From contig OY804578.1 of assembly GCA_963680875.1 (NCBI GenBank), positions 3,348,001 to 3,412,000 on the forward strand: DNA of 64,000 bases. The letters run 5' to 3'. The stretch is from Bathymodiolus brooksi. Taxonomy: Eukaryota; Mollusca; Bivalvia; Mytilida; Modiolidae. Below the pieces are notes generated by a model, which saw only the letters and a program-made list of their open reading frames with translations, did not search any database and was not told the DNA's origin. Both the position numbers and the translations under genes were made by a program. Of this stretch, positions 34,917-47,300 are shown in pieces. Each line of letters opens with the position of its first letter. The first letter of the stretch is position 1.

Positions 34917-37177
34917 AACTAGAGGCTCAGGTGAGCCTGTATCGCTCACCTGACATAAATAAGTCCTCTTAAGAATGTCTGCATGCTGAATACATCTAAG
35001 TTACTATTCAAATCCCATACTGCCATAGGGTTCTATGTTAAAACTATGTCTGCTCATGGCAGCCATCTTGGATGGAGGTCGTGGTCACCGGACACAATTT
35101 TGAAAGTATACTACCCAAGGACCATCCATGCCATGTTTGCTTTAAATTGGCTGACTGGTTTCAGAAGAGAAGACTTTTAAACAATTTTCCCATAGGGTCC
35201 TATGTTAAAACTATGTCTGCTGACGGCGGCCATTTTGAACCGAGATCGGGATCACTGAACACAATTTTGGAAGTTGACCACCTAAGGACCATCGATGACA
35301 TGTTTGCTATATTGGCTTACTGGTTTCAGAGGAGAAGATTTTAAAACATTTTTTCCCATAGGGTCCTATGTTAAAACTACAGTATGTCCGCTGAAGGCGG
35401 CCATCTTGGATGGAGGTCAGGGTCTCTGGACACAATTTTGAAAATTGACCACTTAAGACCATCCATGCCATGTTTGCTTTAAATTGGCTTACTGGTTTCA
35501 GAGAAGAAGATTTTTAAACATATTTCCCATAGGGTCCTATGTTAAAACTATGTCCACTGATGGTGGCCATCTTGGATGGAGTTTTGGGTCACTGGATATA
35601 ATTTTGAAAGTTGACCATTTAAGGACCATTCATGCCATGCTTGCTTTGAATTGGCTTACTAATTTCAGAGGAAAATTTTTTTAAACATTTTTCCCATAGG
35701 GTTCTACGTTAAAAATATGTTTGCTGATGGCGGCCATCTTGGATGGAGGTCGGGGTCACAGGACATAATTTTGAAAGTTGACCACCTAAGGACCATTCAT
35801 CCCATGTTTGCTTTAAACTGACTTACTGGTTTCAGAGGAGAAGACTTTTAAACATTTTTTCCATAGGGTCCTATGTTAAAATTAAGTCGAGTCATGGTGG
35901 CCATCTTGAATTTCCGATCAACAAACGATTCACAAATTTAGTACAGGACCACCCAATGATCATTCCTGCAAAGCCACAATTCAATTGGCTTAGTGGTTTC
36001 TAACAAGAAGATTTTTAAAATTTCGACCAATCAGAACACATTATGGGCCCTGGCAGCCATGTTGGATTTCCGATCAGCACCAAAAACACAAATCTTGTAT
36101 ATGACCATCCAATGAACATTTCTACCAAGTTTGGTTCAAATCTTTTTGTGGTTTCAGAAACAATTCCCATAGGGTCCTATGTTAAACTAAGTCGAGTCAT
36201 GGTGGCCATCTTGAATTTCCGATTGGCAAACAGTACAGGACCACCCAATGATCATTCCTGCAAAGTCACAATTCAATTGGCTTAGTGGTTTCTAACAAGA
36301 AGATTTTTTAAATTTCGACCAATCAGAACACATTATGGGCCCTGGCAGCCATGTTGGATTTCCGATCAGCGCCAAAAACAAAATCTTGTATATGACCATA
36401 CAATGAACATTTCTGCCAAGTTTGATTCAAATCTGTTTTGTGGTTTCAGAAAAAAAGATGAAAATGTGAAATTCCCATAGGGTCCAATGTTAAACCAAGT
36501 CGAGTCATGGCGGCCATCTTGAATTTCCGATCGGCAAACGATTCACAATTTTAGTACAGGACCACCCAATGATCATTCCTGCAAAGTCACAATTCAATTG
36601 GCTTAGTGGTTTCTAACAAGAAGATTTTTAAAATTTCGACCAATCAGAACACATTATGGGCCCTGGCAGCCATGTTGGATTTCCGATCAGCGCCAAAAAC
36701 AAAAATCTTGTATATGACCATCCAATGAACATTTCTGCCAAGTTTGATTCAAATCTGTTTTGTGGTTTCAGAAAAAAAGATGAAAATGTGAAATTCCCAT
36801 AGGGTCCAATGTTAAACTAAGTCGAGTCATGGCGGCCATCTTGAATTTCCGATCGGCAAACGATTCACAATTTTAGTACAGGACCACCCAATGATCATTC
36901 CTGCAAAGTCACAATTCAATTGACTTAGTGGTTTCTGACAGGAAGATTTTTAAAATTTCAGCCAATGAGAACACATTATGGACCCTGGCAGCCATGTTGG
37001 ATTTCAAATCAGCACCAAAAACACAAATCTGGTAGAGGACCATCCAGTGAACATTTCTGGCAAGTTTGGTTAAAATCTGTTCAGTGGTTTCAGAGAAGAA
37101 GATTTAAATGTGAAAAGCTAACGGACGGACAGACGACGGACGCTTACCCATGACAAAAGCTCACCTGCAGGGGAGCT
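34917..37177 (+). mobile_element. family A repeat, copy A4 (2.3 kb)
   Basis: Starts AACTAGAGGCTCAGGTGAGC and ends AAAGCTCACCTGCAGGGGAGCTA. The terminal hairpin is damaged compared with A2. The first 400 bp match A2 almost base for base. It has an additional first-type unit around 35484-35690. Confidence 0.9.
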
Positions 37178-38164
37178 AAAAATCAACAAGAAAAAAAATG
37201 CCAAAAATACGACTTATTTTGTCCATAAATTGTCACCGTTATTTTGACACCAACCATTTCATAACTTGGTTCGTTTATTTCTTGGTTTGTTTTGGGGACA
37301 GAGGGGGGTCTGGCAGCTTTTGTAAATAAAATAAATAATCTGGCCACCCAAAGTTGGAAAAAAATTCTGGCCTTTTGCTTCATAGAAAATAAAAAAAAAT
37401 AATCTGGCCTGAACTGAGTAAACAATGTTATAACCTGTCCTGCACTATGTGTCGAATGAATTTTCTGTCAAATATTCTAACCTGACTAATCTTGCCAGGC
37501 CCCCTCAGAATCAAATTATTTGCCTATATATTATTATGAGATAAAGAATGTGTGTTTTCTTTCACATTCTTGTCTCTTAGGCCAAATCAATTTTAAATAG
37601 ATTTGAAACAAAGTAGTATTCATTTTTAATATAAAAAAATACTAATGTCTTAACATAATTACAAGTTGCGTATGCAGTGTCCCCTTAATGGCCCTGCAAA
37701 ATTTGCTGAATTATACCAAGGACGTATATAAGATTCTATATACGTCTTTGATTATACACATAATGCCGATAAGACTTTTATGGCGGCTTAGATCATAGAT
37801 AGTGATATATATTTATTTTCCAGGTAAAGAGATCCTTGTTTAACGTTTCGCTAAGGGAAAATTATTTTTAATCGTGGATTGAATAGAAAATAATGGAATG
37901 TAAATCGAAACGAAAATGATGTTACCTGTCAAGACTATAACGGAGCATGCGCACAATCTCTACCAAATGAGTTCAAATCTGAGGTCAATAGCATATGATT
38001 TGCATTATTGTCCGGGTAGCAAGAATTATCGAAGACAGAATAAAATGACGTTTTCTCCTGATACATCATAGCTCTCAAAAAGTGAATGGTTTACATTCTT
38101 TATATATCTAATCTTTACATATATCAGAAATTTTTAGAAAACTGAAAATAATGATTTTGGCATT
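37178..38164. other. no gene recognised; small palindrome at about 37723-37750
   Basis: Non-repetitive AT-rich DNA. A short palindrome, AAGGACGTATATAAGATTCT/ATATACGTCTTT, is present. ORFs here show no domain. Confidence 0.5.
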
Positions 38165-38930
38165 TCATATATGTTATCTGGATGTGAATTGATTGATACC
38201 GAAAATATCAGCCTGCCGAGCCAGAATATGAAGTTTGTTGACGAGTGAGCGAAGCAAACGAGTCACAAACTTCATATTCTGTCAAGCAGGCTGATATTTT
38301 TCAGTATCAATCATATTCACATTCAGATGACATGTCTATCATCCTTAAATCAAACATAAAGACGGATACATCTATATTTGTATTTTCGTGGGAAAAATTA
38401 CATGATTCAAAATATTCAAAATACGCTTCCCTAAAACCGTAGTTCATAAGTAGTTTGCAAATATACCATTCATTTTTACAGGTTTATTTAAATGTTAAGA
38501 TTGTTGCATTTTTCCTTTAATGGTGATATTCATTGGTTTTTTTAAATACAAACATCAAAGTCACCCATTTTCATTAAAGGTTTTGTTTCCCAATGCCGTT
38601 CTGGAGTAGAAAACACAAAGGTCACGACCTCCCTTATGACGTAAAAATTATGACGTCTCAGCAGAGGTTATCAAGAATTGTGTCAAGTACATTTTTGTAG
38701 GATGATGTTTGTTCATATTGCTGACACGACAGTTCCTAATTTGATATATGTTTAAAAAATAAAATGTTAACTAGCTAATGGTGTTGCTGAATTTGATTTA
38801 TTTTTGTCATCTTCACAGGAATTATCGTTTAAATGTTGGGATAATTTGGTGATAACTCCTGCTCACTGTTGATAAGTCCAGCTCAGCTCACGCAAACTTT
38901 GATACAAGTTTTGCTTATGGTGTCAGCAGT
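38165..38930. repeat. right arm of the long inverted repeat
   Basis: The inverse counterpart of 24740-25497, with the palindrome 38176-38328 at its inner edge and CTTTGATACAAGTTTTGCTT at the outer edge. Differences from the left arm are scattered substitutions and small indels, which implies that the arms are not very young. Confidence 0.85.
38176..38328. repeat. palindrome inside the right arm
   Basis: A 153-bp palindrome, the counterpart of 25341-25493. It starts ATCTGGATGTGAATTGATTG and ends CAATCATATTCACATTCAGAT, with the centre GAGTGAGCGAAGCAAACGAG. Confidence 0.88.
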
Positions 38931-40194
38931 TATCAGGACCATTATCTGGCGAACCCGATAGGGTGAGCCAGATGATTGTCCGGATAAACACAGTATCGAA
39001 TACAAATAGCCCTTTATTTTGTTTATCGGTAATTTACATACAAAAATCATTAAAATGTTGAGAAAAAATATTTTTTGCAGTTACAGAAAAGATTTCGGAT
39101 CTAAAATCTATTTATTTCCATGCAAAAACTATTCTTTTTTGGGACTACTTTTTTTAGCGTATTTTAGTTTGTGAAGCGTCATTCATTCAAACCGTGCGCG
39201 CTACATTTTCAGTTGAACTATGAATGTGACGTCACAGGGTGTAATTTTCACCGTTCATCAAATCTGTGCATATTTCTTGGATAACCCTAATAATTTGGAA
39301 ATTGATTCATTTAAAATTGTAGTAAGTGAACATATATTATTATATTTTAAGAATTCAAACAGTTTTTTTCTGTGTACACATGATAATGTGCGGCACACGT
39401 TGTGTATGCTGTGTGTCATCTCATGGTGTAATTTCGTTTTCGACAGGTAAACATTCCACATACTTCCACCGGATATGTGTATTCATTCACATTTTAAGAT
39501 AAAATCAACATCACATGCCGTGAGAAACATAATACCATCAAATAATGGTCTAGGCGTAGAAAAGATTGTCATTTTCCTGGTTGCTGGATAGTACTTTGTT
39601 TATGTTGAGTCTTAGTACTTTTCAGTAGCTGGTGTATATGGCAAATCGAACATCAAGACATCTAGATTTTTTTAGTTGATCATCTGCACATAGTTCATGC
39701 TGTATGTATTTTTGTACATTTTTGCTACTGTATGGATCCATTGACATGTATAGCAGACGACTTCCTCTTGGAAATCTCGCCAAGATGTAGTGTAATTAAT
39801 AGGGATTTACCGTGGAAACAAAGTGAATTATATTAATTTATTTTTTCTTCAAATTCAATTGAATATTTCATTGCAAACAACCGCATTTTACAATTTACTT
39901 CCCGAAACAGTATGACATCATTATTTTCATTAGCGACAACCGACATTGACCTAGCACAATTGCGTCACAGTACATATCCTTCCACGTTGGTCTGCGCATG
40001 TCAAATGATGAACTGACCCAATAAATTTCTAATATGGTCTAGTACATCGACCCTAGCTTTATCTATCGGCACACTTCAAAGGAATGCAGCACAAATTACC
40101 GATAAATCCATGTACTGACCTCATCAAAAGGTTATAATTGTATAGTATTGCACGATTCTTTTCCATTGAAATTAATAGGAAAATATTTATTACT
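38931..40194. other. no gene or repeat recognised
   Basis: About 1.26 kb of apparently unique DNA between the right inverted-repeat arm and the 86-bp array. Overlapping ORFs on both strands near 39220-39460 have no recognisable domain and are probably chance. Confidence 0.5.
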
Positions 40195-42105
40195 ATATAA
40201 TAATATATTATATTACTTACGACAACTACTTTCATCACTGTCATCAGAACAGTCATTATCATGATCACAAACAGTCATTAATTGTATAATATATTATATT
40301 ACTTACGACAACTACTTTCATCACTGTCATCAGAACAGTCATTATCATGATCACAAACAGTCATTAATTGTATAATATATTATATTACTTACGACAACTA
40401 CTTTCATCACTGCCTTCAGAACAGTCATTATCATCATCACAAACAGTCATTAATTGTATAATATATTATATTACTTATGACAACTACTTTCATCACTGCC
40501 TTCAGAACAGTCATTATCATCATCACAAACAGTCATTAATTGTATAATATATTATATTACTTACGACAACTACTTTCATCACTGTCATCAGAACAGTCAT
40601 TATCATCATCACAAACAGTCATTAATTGTATAATATATTATATTACTTACGACAACTACTTTCATCACTGCCTTCAGAACAGTTATTATCATCATCACAA
40701 ACAGTCATTAATTGTATAATATATTATATTACTTACGACAACTACTTTCATCACTTCCTTAAGAACCGTCATTATCATCATCACAAACAGTCATTAATTG
40801 TATAATATATTATATTACTTACGACAACTACTTTCATCACTGTCATCAGAACAGTCATTATCATCATCACAAACAGTCATTAATTGTATAATATATTATA
40901 TTACTTACGACAACTACTTTCATCACTGCCTTCAGAACAGTCATTATCATCATCACAAACAGTCATTAATTGTATAATATATTATATTACTTACGACAAC
41001 TACTTTCATCACTGTCATCAGAACAGTCATTATCATCATCACAAACAGTCATTAATTGTATAATATATTATATTACTTACGACAACTACTTTCATCACTG
41101 TCATCAGAACAGTCATTATCATCATCACAAACAGTCATTAATTGTATAATATATTATATTACTTACGACAACTACTTTCATCACTGTCATCAGAACAGTC
41201 ATTATCATCATCACAAACAGTCATTAATTGTATAATATATTATATTACTTACGACAACTACTTTCATCACTGCCATCAGAACAGTCATTATCATCATCAC
41301 AAACAGTCATTAATTGTATAATATATTATATTACTTACGACAACTACTTTCATCACTGCCTTCAGAACAGTCATTATCATCATCACAAACAGTCATTAAT
41401 TGTATAATATATTATATTACTTACGACAACTACTTTCATCACTGTCATCAGAAGTCATTATCATCATCACAAACAGTCATTAATTGTATAATATATTATA
41501 TTACTTACGACAACTACTTTCATCACTGCCTTCAGAACAGTCATTATCATGATCACAAACAGTCATTAATTGTATAATATATTATATTACTTACGACAAC
41601 TACTTTCATCACTGCCATCAGAACAGTCATTATCATCATCACAAACAGTCATTAATTGTATAATATATTATATTACTTACGACAACTACTTTCATCACTG
41701 CCTTCAGAACAGTCATTATCATCATCACAAACAGTCATTAATTGTATAATATATTATATTACTTACGACAACTACTTTCATCACTGTCATCAGAAGTCAT
41801 TATCATCATCACAAACAGTCATTAATTGTATAATATATTATATTACTTACGACAACTACTTTCATCACTGCCTTCAGAACAGTCATTATCATGATCACAA
41901 ACAGTCATTAATTGTATAATATATTATATTACTTACGACAACTACTTTCATCACTGTCATCAGAACAGTCATTATCATGATCACAAACAGTCATTAATTG
42001 TATAATATATTATATTACTTACGACAACTACTTTCATCACTGTCATCAGAACAGTCATTATCATCATCACAAACAGTCATTAATTGTATAATATATTCTA
42101 TTATA
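40195..42105 (-). repeat. 86-bp array of LDLa half exon plus donor, about 22 units
   Basis: In gene orientation each unit carries the second half of an LDLa module (VCDDDNDCSDDSDESSC or variants with EG, DG or DH), then TGTC|GTAAGT, then an AT-rich spacer (TAATATAATATATTATACAA) ending TTAATGACTG. There is no AG before the coding part, so these are donors without acceptors, not exons. One unit (near 40476) has lost the GT (CATAAGT). Two units share a 4-bp deletion (near 41452 and 41794); these belong to a 342-bp four-unit duplication (41314-41655 and 41656-41997). Confidence 0.95.
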
Positions 42106-42562
42106 CCTCAGTTATAATTTTCTATATATAAAAATAAACTAAATAGTTTTACTATTTTTCCAGGCTTATGTCGAGAAGTTACCGGTCAATAGTTTCCAAC
42201 TATTTGACCGACACTTGCAAGCGTCAAAAGTACGTGATTTAAAACTTTTATGTCTGAGTCAATTCCGCGATTTTAAAGATCAGATAATCAAAGTCGGAAT
42301 TCAAATTGAAAAATAATATTGGTGAAGGAATGAAATTGTTCCAGAAATTCCTGACTTTTTGTCTGATGACTTTGTTTTAGTGAACTTTAACTTTCATCAA
42401 TAATTTATCATTTTAGGATTTATCTTCTTGATGTTCAAAAACGTTTATTCTATTTGTGGTTAATATTATTGTTATAACCAGTACTTGTTTTCTTTACTGC
42501 CACATCAATTATTTTACCTTCAGCCATCATTTTGCATCTGACGTCTCTTTCGGTATAATAAA
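42106..42562. other. intron or insertion sequence, nothing recognised
   Basis: AT-rich, without a recognisable module. It separates array pieces. Confidence 0.4.
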
Positions 42563-42707
42563 ACACTTATCAACTAGATATTCGTGGAATAGTAAGCTTA
42601 TTGAGATCTCGATACCAACTATTGCCCTCGGCTTCGCCTCGGGCAATAGTTGGTATCTCGGGGTCAATAAACTTACTATTCCCCTCATACCCAGTCAATA
42701 AGAATAA
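42563..42707. repeat. palindrome of about 145 bp
   Basis: The arms pair through GGAATAGTAAG/CTTACTATTCC and ATACCAACTATTGCCC/GGGCAATAGTTGGTAT, with the centre CTCGGCTTCGCCTCG. It sits directly against a stranded unit of the 86-bp array. Confidence 0.85.
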
Positions 42708-42795
42708 AATATTACCTATGACAACTACTTTCATCACTGCCTTCAGAACACTCATTATCATGAGCACAAACAGTCATTAATTGTATAATATACAA
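42708..42795 (-). pseudogene. stranded unit of the 86-bp LDLa-donor array
   Basis: One array unit between two palindromes. In gene orientation it encodes VCAHDNECSEGSDESSC and ends TGTCATAGGT, so the donor GT is lost. Confidence 0.8.
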
Positions 42796-42926
42796 TTAAT
42801 TACTCCCTAAGAAGTCAATACCAGGATATGAGGACCTCGAGACTTGGCACTCAAGGTGACAAGTCGAGAGGTCCTCATATCATGGTATTTACTTCTTATG
42901 TAGTAATCAATTATTTTATTATACGG
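42783..42926. repeat. palindrome of about 144 bp
   Basis: The arms pair through GATATGAGGACCTC/GAGGTCCTCATATC and outward to the AT-rich edges, with the centre GACTTGGCACTCAAGGTGAC. Its left edge overlaps the array-unit sequence TTGTATAATATACAATTAAT. Confidence 0.85.
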
Positions 42927-43159
42927 AAATAAACTGGATAAGGCTGTTACCTTGTCTTTTGTCATTATCTTATAAATTTTACTCTTTTAATAGAGTACAG
43001 AAATAATTCTTGGTCATCACCGGATATATAATCGTGTTTTAATCATGTCAAAACTTCCGGTGTAGTAATGGATGTCACCTGTGCATGTACAATTTCCTAA
43101 AATGATGGTATGTATGCTTCAGATTATAAACTTGGATTGTGTTTTATACATATCCTGGG

Positions 43160-43335
43160 GAGGGGGCATCGTGGTCGTGATGGTATAGTAGTGGGATCTA
43201 CAACAATATGTGATAAAGTTTGTCAGTTACTTGCGACAGGTCAGTGGTTTTCTCTGGATCCTCCGGCTTCCTCCACCAATATAACTGACTGCCACGACAT
43301 AACTGAAATATTGTTGAATATATTCAATGAAGTGC
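43160..43335 (+). mobile_element. SINE, truncated and diverged
   Basis: GTGATAAAGTTTGTCAGTTA, CTCCGGCTTCCTCCACCAAT and GACATAACTGAAATATTGTT belong to the SINE family, with a partial tRNA-like head (GGTCGTGATGGTATAGTAGTG). A small ORF across it is not a gene. Confidence 0.78.
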
Positions 43336-43555
43336 AATAATTGTATACTATTCCATATTTCAATCGCAACAGGATTAATTGGTTGCCATTTCAATTTTTT
43401 CAATTGGTCAATATCTACAGGTCAGTGTAAGATCACATGATAAATAATGACTTCTTTGGAAGATTTAAAGTAGTCATACCGTGGAAAAGAAAATAAAATC
43501 ACATGACAAAGCATAACCAATAGAAAGCGAGTATATTCTTATTAATATTCATGAG

Positions 43556-44090
43556 GTATAATAATATATTATATTACTTACGACTACTTTCATTACTGCC
43601 TTCGGAACAGTCATTATCATCATCACAGTCATTAATTGTATAATATATTATATTACTTACGACAACTACTTTCATCACTGCATTCAGAACAGTCATTATC
43701 ATCATCACAAACAGTCATTAATTGTATAATATATTATATTACTTACGACAACTACTTTCATCACTGTCATCAGAACAGTCATTATCATCATCACAAACAG
43801 TCATTAATTGTATAATATATTATATTACTTACGACAACTACTTTCATCACTGTCATCAGAACAGTCATTATCATCATCACAAACAGTCATTAATTGTATA
43901 ATATATTATATTACTTACGACAACTACTTTCATCACTGTCATCAGAACAGTCATTATCATCATCACAAACAGTCATTAATTGTATAATATATTATATTAC
44001 TTACGACAACTACTTTCATCACTGCCTTCAGAACAGTCATTATCATCATCACAAACAGTCATTAATTGTATAATATATTATATTACTTAC
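43556..44090 (-). repeat. 86-bp LDLa-donor array, exon-proximal part
   Basis: Six units with the same structure as 40195-42105, ending flush at the donor of the LDLa exon at 44091-44207. The GTAAGTAATATAAT that follows the real exon is the start of the first unit. One unit (near 43580) has small deletions. Confidence 0.94.
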
Positions 44091-44207
44091 GACAACCACT
44101 TTCATCACTGCCTCCAGAACAGTCATTATCATGATCACACACCCAGGTAGATGGAATACAATCTCCATTATGACACTGAAATCTGCCTGCACCACACTTA
44201 CCACCAA
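44091..44207 (-). CDS. LRP-like receptor, exon with LDLa module 1
   Basis: A 117-nt exon, acceptor CTAATTACTTCAG, donor TTGTC|GTAAGT, phase 1 on both sides. It encodes a complete LDLa module: [29 protein letters not shown], preceded by GGK. It is the first LDLa after the EGF module, which is the usual order after a propeller in LRP1/LRP2-type receptors. The second half of this exon plus the donor is what is repeated in the 86-bp array downstream, so this is the founder or its closest survivor. Reading past the donor hits a stop at once (CGT AAG TAA), so only the first donor gives an open message. The next exon is 25 kb away. Confidence 0.92.
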
Positions 44208-44221
44208 CTGAAGTAATTAGA

Positions 44222-44284
44222 TTGATTGATTGATTAGTGTTTAATGCCAACTTTAGCAGTATTTCAGCTATATCATGGTGTTAA
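44222..44284 (-). mobile_element. SINE 3' tail fragment
   Basis: TTGATTGATTGATTAGTGTT then TAATGCCAAC...AGTATTTCAGCTATATCATG is the inverse of the SINE 3' end. It lies only about 15 bp upstream of the LDLa exon's acceptor in gene direction, so it may contribute to the branch-point region. Confidence 0.75.
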
Positions 44285-44344
44285 CGAGAAACAGTTAAAC
44301 ATTGAATCTAAATTACAAATAAACAGTTTTTAAGACTTTCTGAC

Positions 44345-47300
44345 AAAAAAGATCTTCTCTACATAAGAACATACAGGAGGAACACATGTTCTCTACACAT
44401 GAACATGCAGGAGGAATACATCTTCTCTACATATGAACATTAGGAGGAACATATGTTCTCTATATATGAACATACAGGATGAACACTTGTTCTCTACATA
44501 TGAACATGCAGGAGGAACACATGTTCTCTACATATGAACATTAGGAGGAACATATGTTCTCTACATATGAATATACAGGAGGAACACATGTGTTATACAC
44601 ATGAACATGACACAGGAGCACATGTTCTCTACATATGAACAAACACATGTACTCTACATATAAACATACATGAGGAACCTGTGTTCTCTACATATGAACA
44701 TCAGGAGGAACACATGTTCTCTATATATGAATGTAGGGGGAAAACATGTTCTCTACATATGAACATGCAGGAAGAACACAGGTTCTCTACATATGAATAT
44801 ACAGGAAGAACACATGTTCTCTATATATGAACATCATGAAGAACATGTGTTCTCTACATATGAACATAAGGAGGAACATATGTTCTCTACATATGAACAT
44901 ACAGAAGGAACATATGTTCTCTACATATGAACATACAGGAGGAACATATGTTCTCTACATATGAACATTATGAGGAACATATGTTCTCTACATACGAACA
45001 TACAGGAGGAACACATGTTCTCTACATATGAACATGAGGAGGAACATATGTTCTCTACATATGAACATCAGGAGGAACACATGTTCTCTACATATGAACA
45101 TACAGGAGGAACACTTGTCCTCTACATATGAACATGCAGGAGGAACATATGTGCTCTACATATCAACATACGGGAGGAGCACTTGTTCTCTACATATCAA
45201 TGTTCAGGTGGAACACTTGTTCTCTACATATGAACATGCAGGAGGAATACATGTTCTCTACATATGAATGTGCAGGAGGAACACTTGTTCTCTACATATG
45301 AACATGCAGGAGGAATACATCTTCTCTACATATGAAGATACAGGAGGAACACTTGTTCTCTACATATGAACATGCAGGAGGAACACATGTGCTCTACATA
45401 TGAACATTAGGAGGAACATATGTTCTCTACATATGAACATACAGGAGGAACACATGTGTTATACATATGAACATGACACAGGAGCACATGTTCTCTACAT
45501 ATGAACAAACACATGTACTCTACATATAAACATACATGAGGAACATGTGTTCTCTACATATGAACATCAGGAGGAACACCTGTTCTCTATATATGAACAT
45601 GTAGGAGGAAAACATGTTCTCTACATATGAACATGCAGGAAGAACACATGTTCTCTATATATGAACATCATGAGGAACATGTGTTCTCTACATATGAACA
45701 TACATGAGGAACATATGTTCTCTACATATGAACATACATGAGGAACATGTGTTCTCTACATATGAACATCAGGAGGAACACATGTTCTCTATATATGAAC
45801 ATGTAGGAGGAAAACATGTTCTCTACATATGAACATGCAGGAAGAACACAGGTTCTCTACATATGAACATGCAGGAAGAACACGTTCTCTACATATGAAC
45901 ATGCAGGAGGAACATATGTTCTCTACATATCAACATACAGGAGGAACATTTGTTATCTACATATCAATGTGCAGGTGGAACACTTGTTCTCTACATATGA
46001 ACATGCAGGAGGAATACATCTTCTCTACATATGAAGATACAGGAGGAACACTTGTTCTCTACATATGAACATGCAGGAGGAACACATGTGCTCTACATAT
46101 GAACATTAGGAGGAACATATGTTCTCTACATATGAACATTAGGAGGAACATATGTTCTACATATGAACATTACAGGAACATATGTTTTCTACATATGAAC
46201 ATCTAAGAGGAACACATGTTCTTTACATATGAACATCTAAGAGGAACATATGTTCTCTACATATGAACATACGGGATGAACACATGTTCTTTACATATGA
46301 ATGTACAAGAGGAACACATGTTCTCTCTATATGAACATAGGGAGGAATACACATTTCTACATATTAACATCAGATGGAACACATGTTTATACACATGAAC
46401 ATCATGAGGAACATATGTTCTCTACATATGAACATACAAGAGGAACACATGTTCTCTACATATGAATGACCAAGAGGAACACGTGTTCTCTACATATGAA
46501 TGTACAAGAGGAACACATGTTCTCTATATATGAACATAGGGGGGAACACACACTTCTACATATGAACATCAGATGGAACACATGTTTTGTACACATGAAC
46601 ATCAGGAGGAACATATGTTCTCTACATATGAACATGCAGGAGAAACACATGTTCCCTACATATGAACATGCAGGAGGAATACATGTTCTCTACATATGAA
46701 CATACAGGAAGGGCACTTGTTCTCTACATATAAACATGAAAGAGGAAGACATGTTCTCTACATATGAACATGAGGAACATATGTTCTCTACATATGAACA
46801 TACAGGAGGAACACATGTGTTCTACTTATGAACATGACAGAGAAACACATGCTCTCTACATATGAACATCAGGAGGAACACATGTACTCTACAAATAAAT
46901 ATAATAAGGAACACATGTTCTATACATATGAACAAACACATGTACTCTACAAATAAACATCATAAGGAACATGTGTTCTCTACATATGAACATCGGGAGG
47001 AACACATGTTCTGTATATATGAACATGTAGGAGGGACACATGTTCTCTACATATGAACATGCCAGGAGAAACACATGTTCTCTACATATGAACATGCAGG
47101 AGGAACATGTTCTCTATATATGAACATACAAGAGGAACATACATTCTCTACATATGAACATGCAGGAAGAACACATGTTCTCTATATATGAACATGTAGG
47201 AGGGACACATGTTCTCTACATATCAACATGCCAGGGAAACACATGTTCTCTACATATGAACATGCAGGAGGAATACATGTTCTCTACATATGAACATGCA

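Noticed and set aside
25227..38442. 65-codon ORF conserved in both inverted-repeat arms (25227-25424 minus, 38245-38442 plus)
   Set aside because: It lies partly in the palindrome and is conserved because the arms are copies. No domain is recognised.
39220..39461. Overlapping ORFs on both strands
   Set aside because: Short, no domain, and no exon signals matching the LRP gene.
41314..41919. Two identical 87-codon ORFs
   Set aside because: They are opposite-strand readings of the 86-bp array and identical because of a 342-bp block duplication.
21676..42926. Hairpins as transcription terminators
   Set aside because: The arms are far too long and the genome is eukaryotic. They fit foldback elements better.
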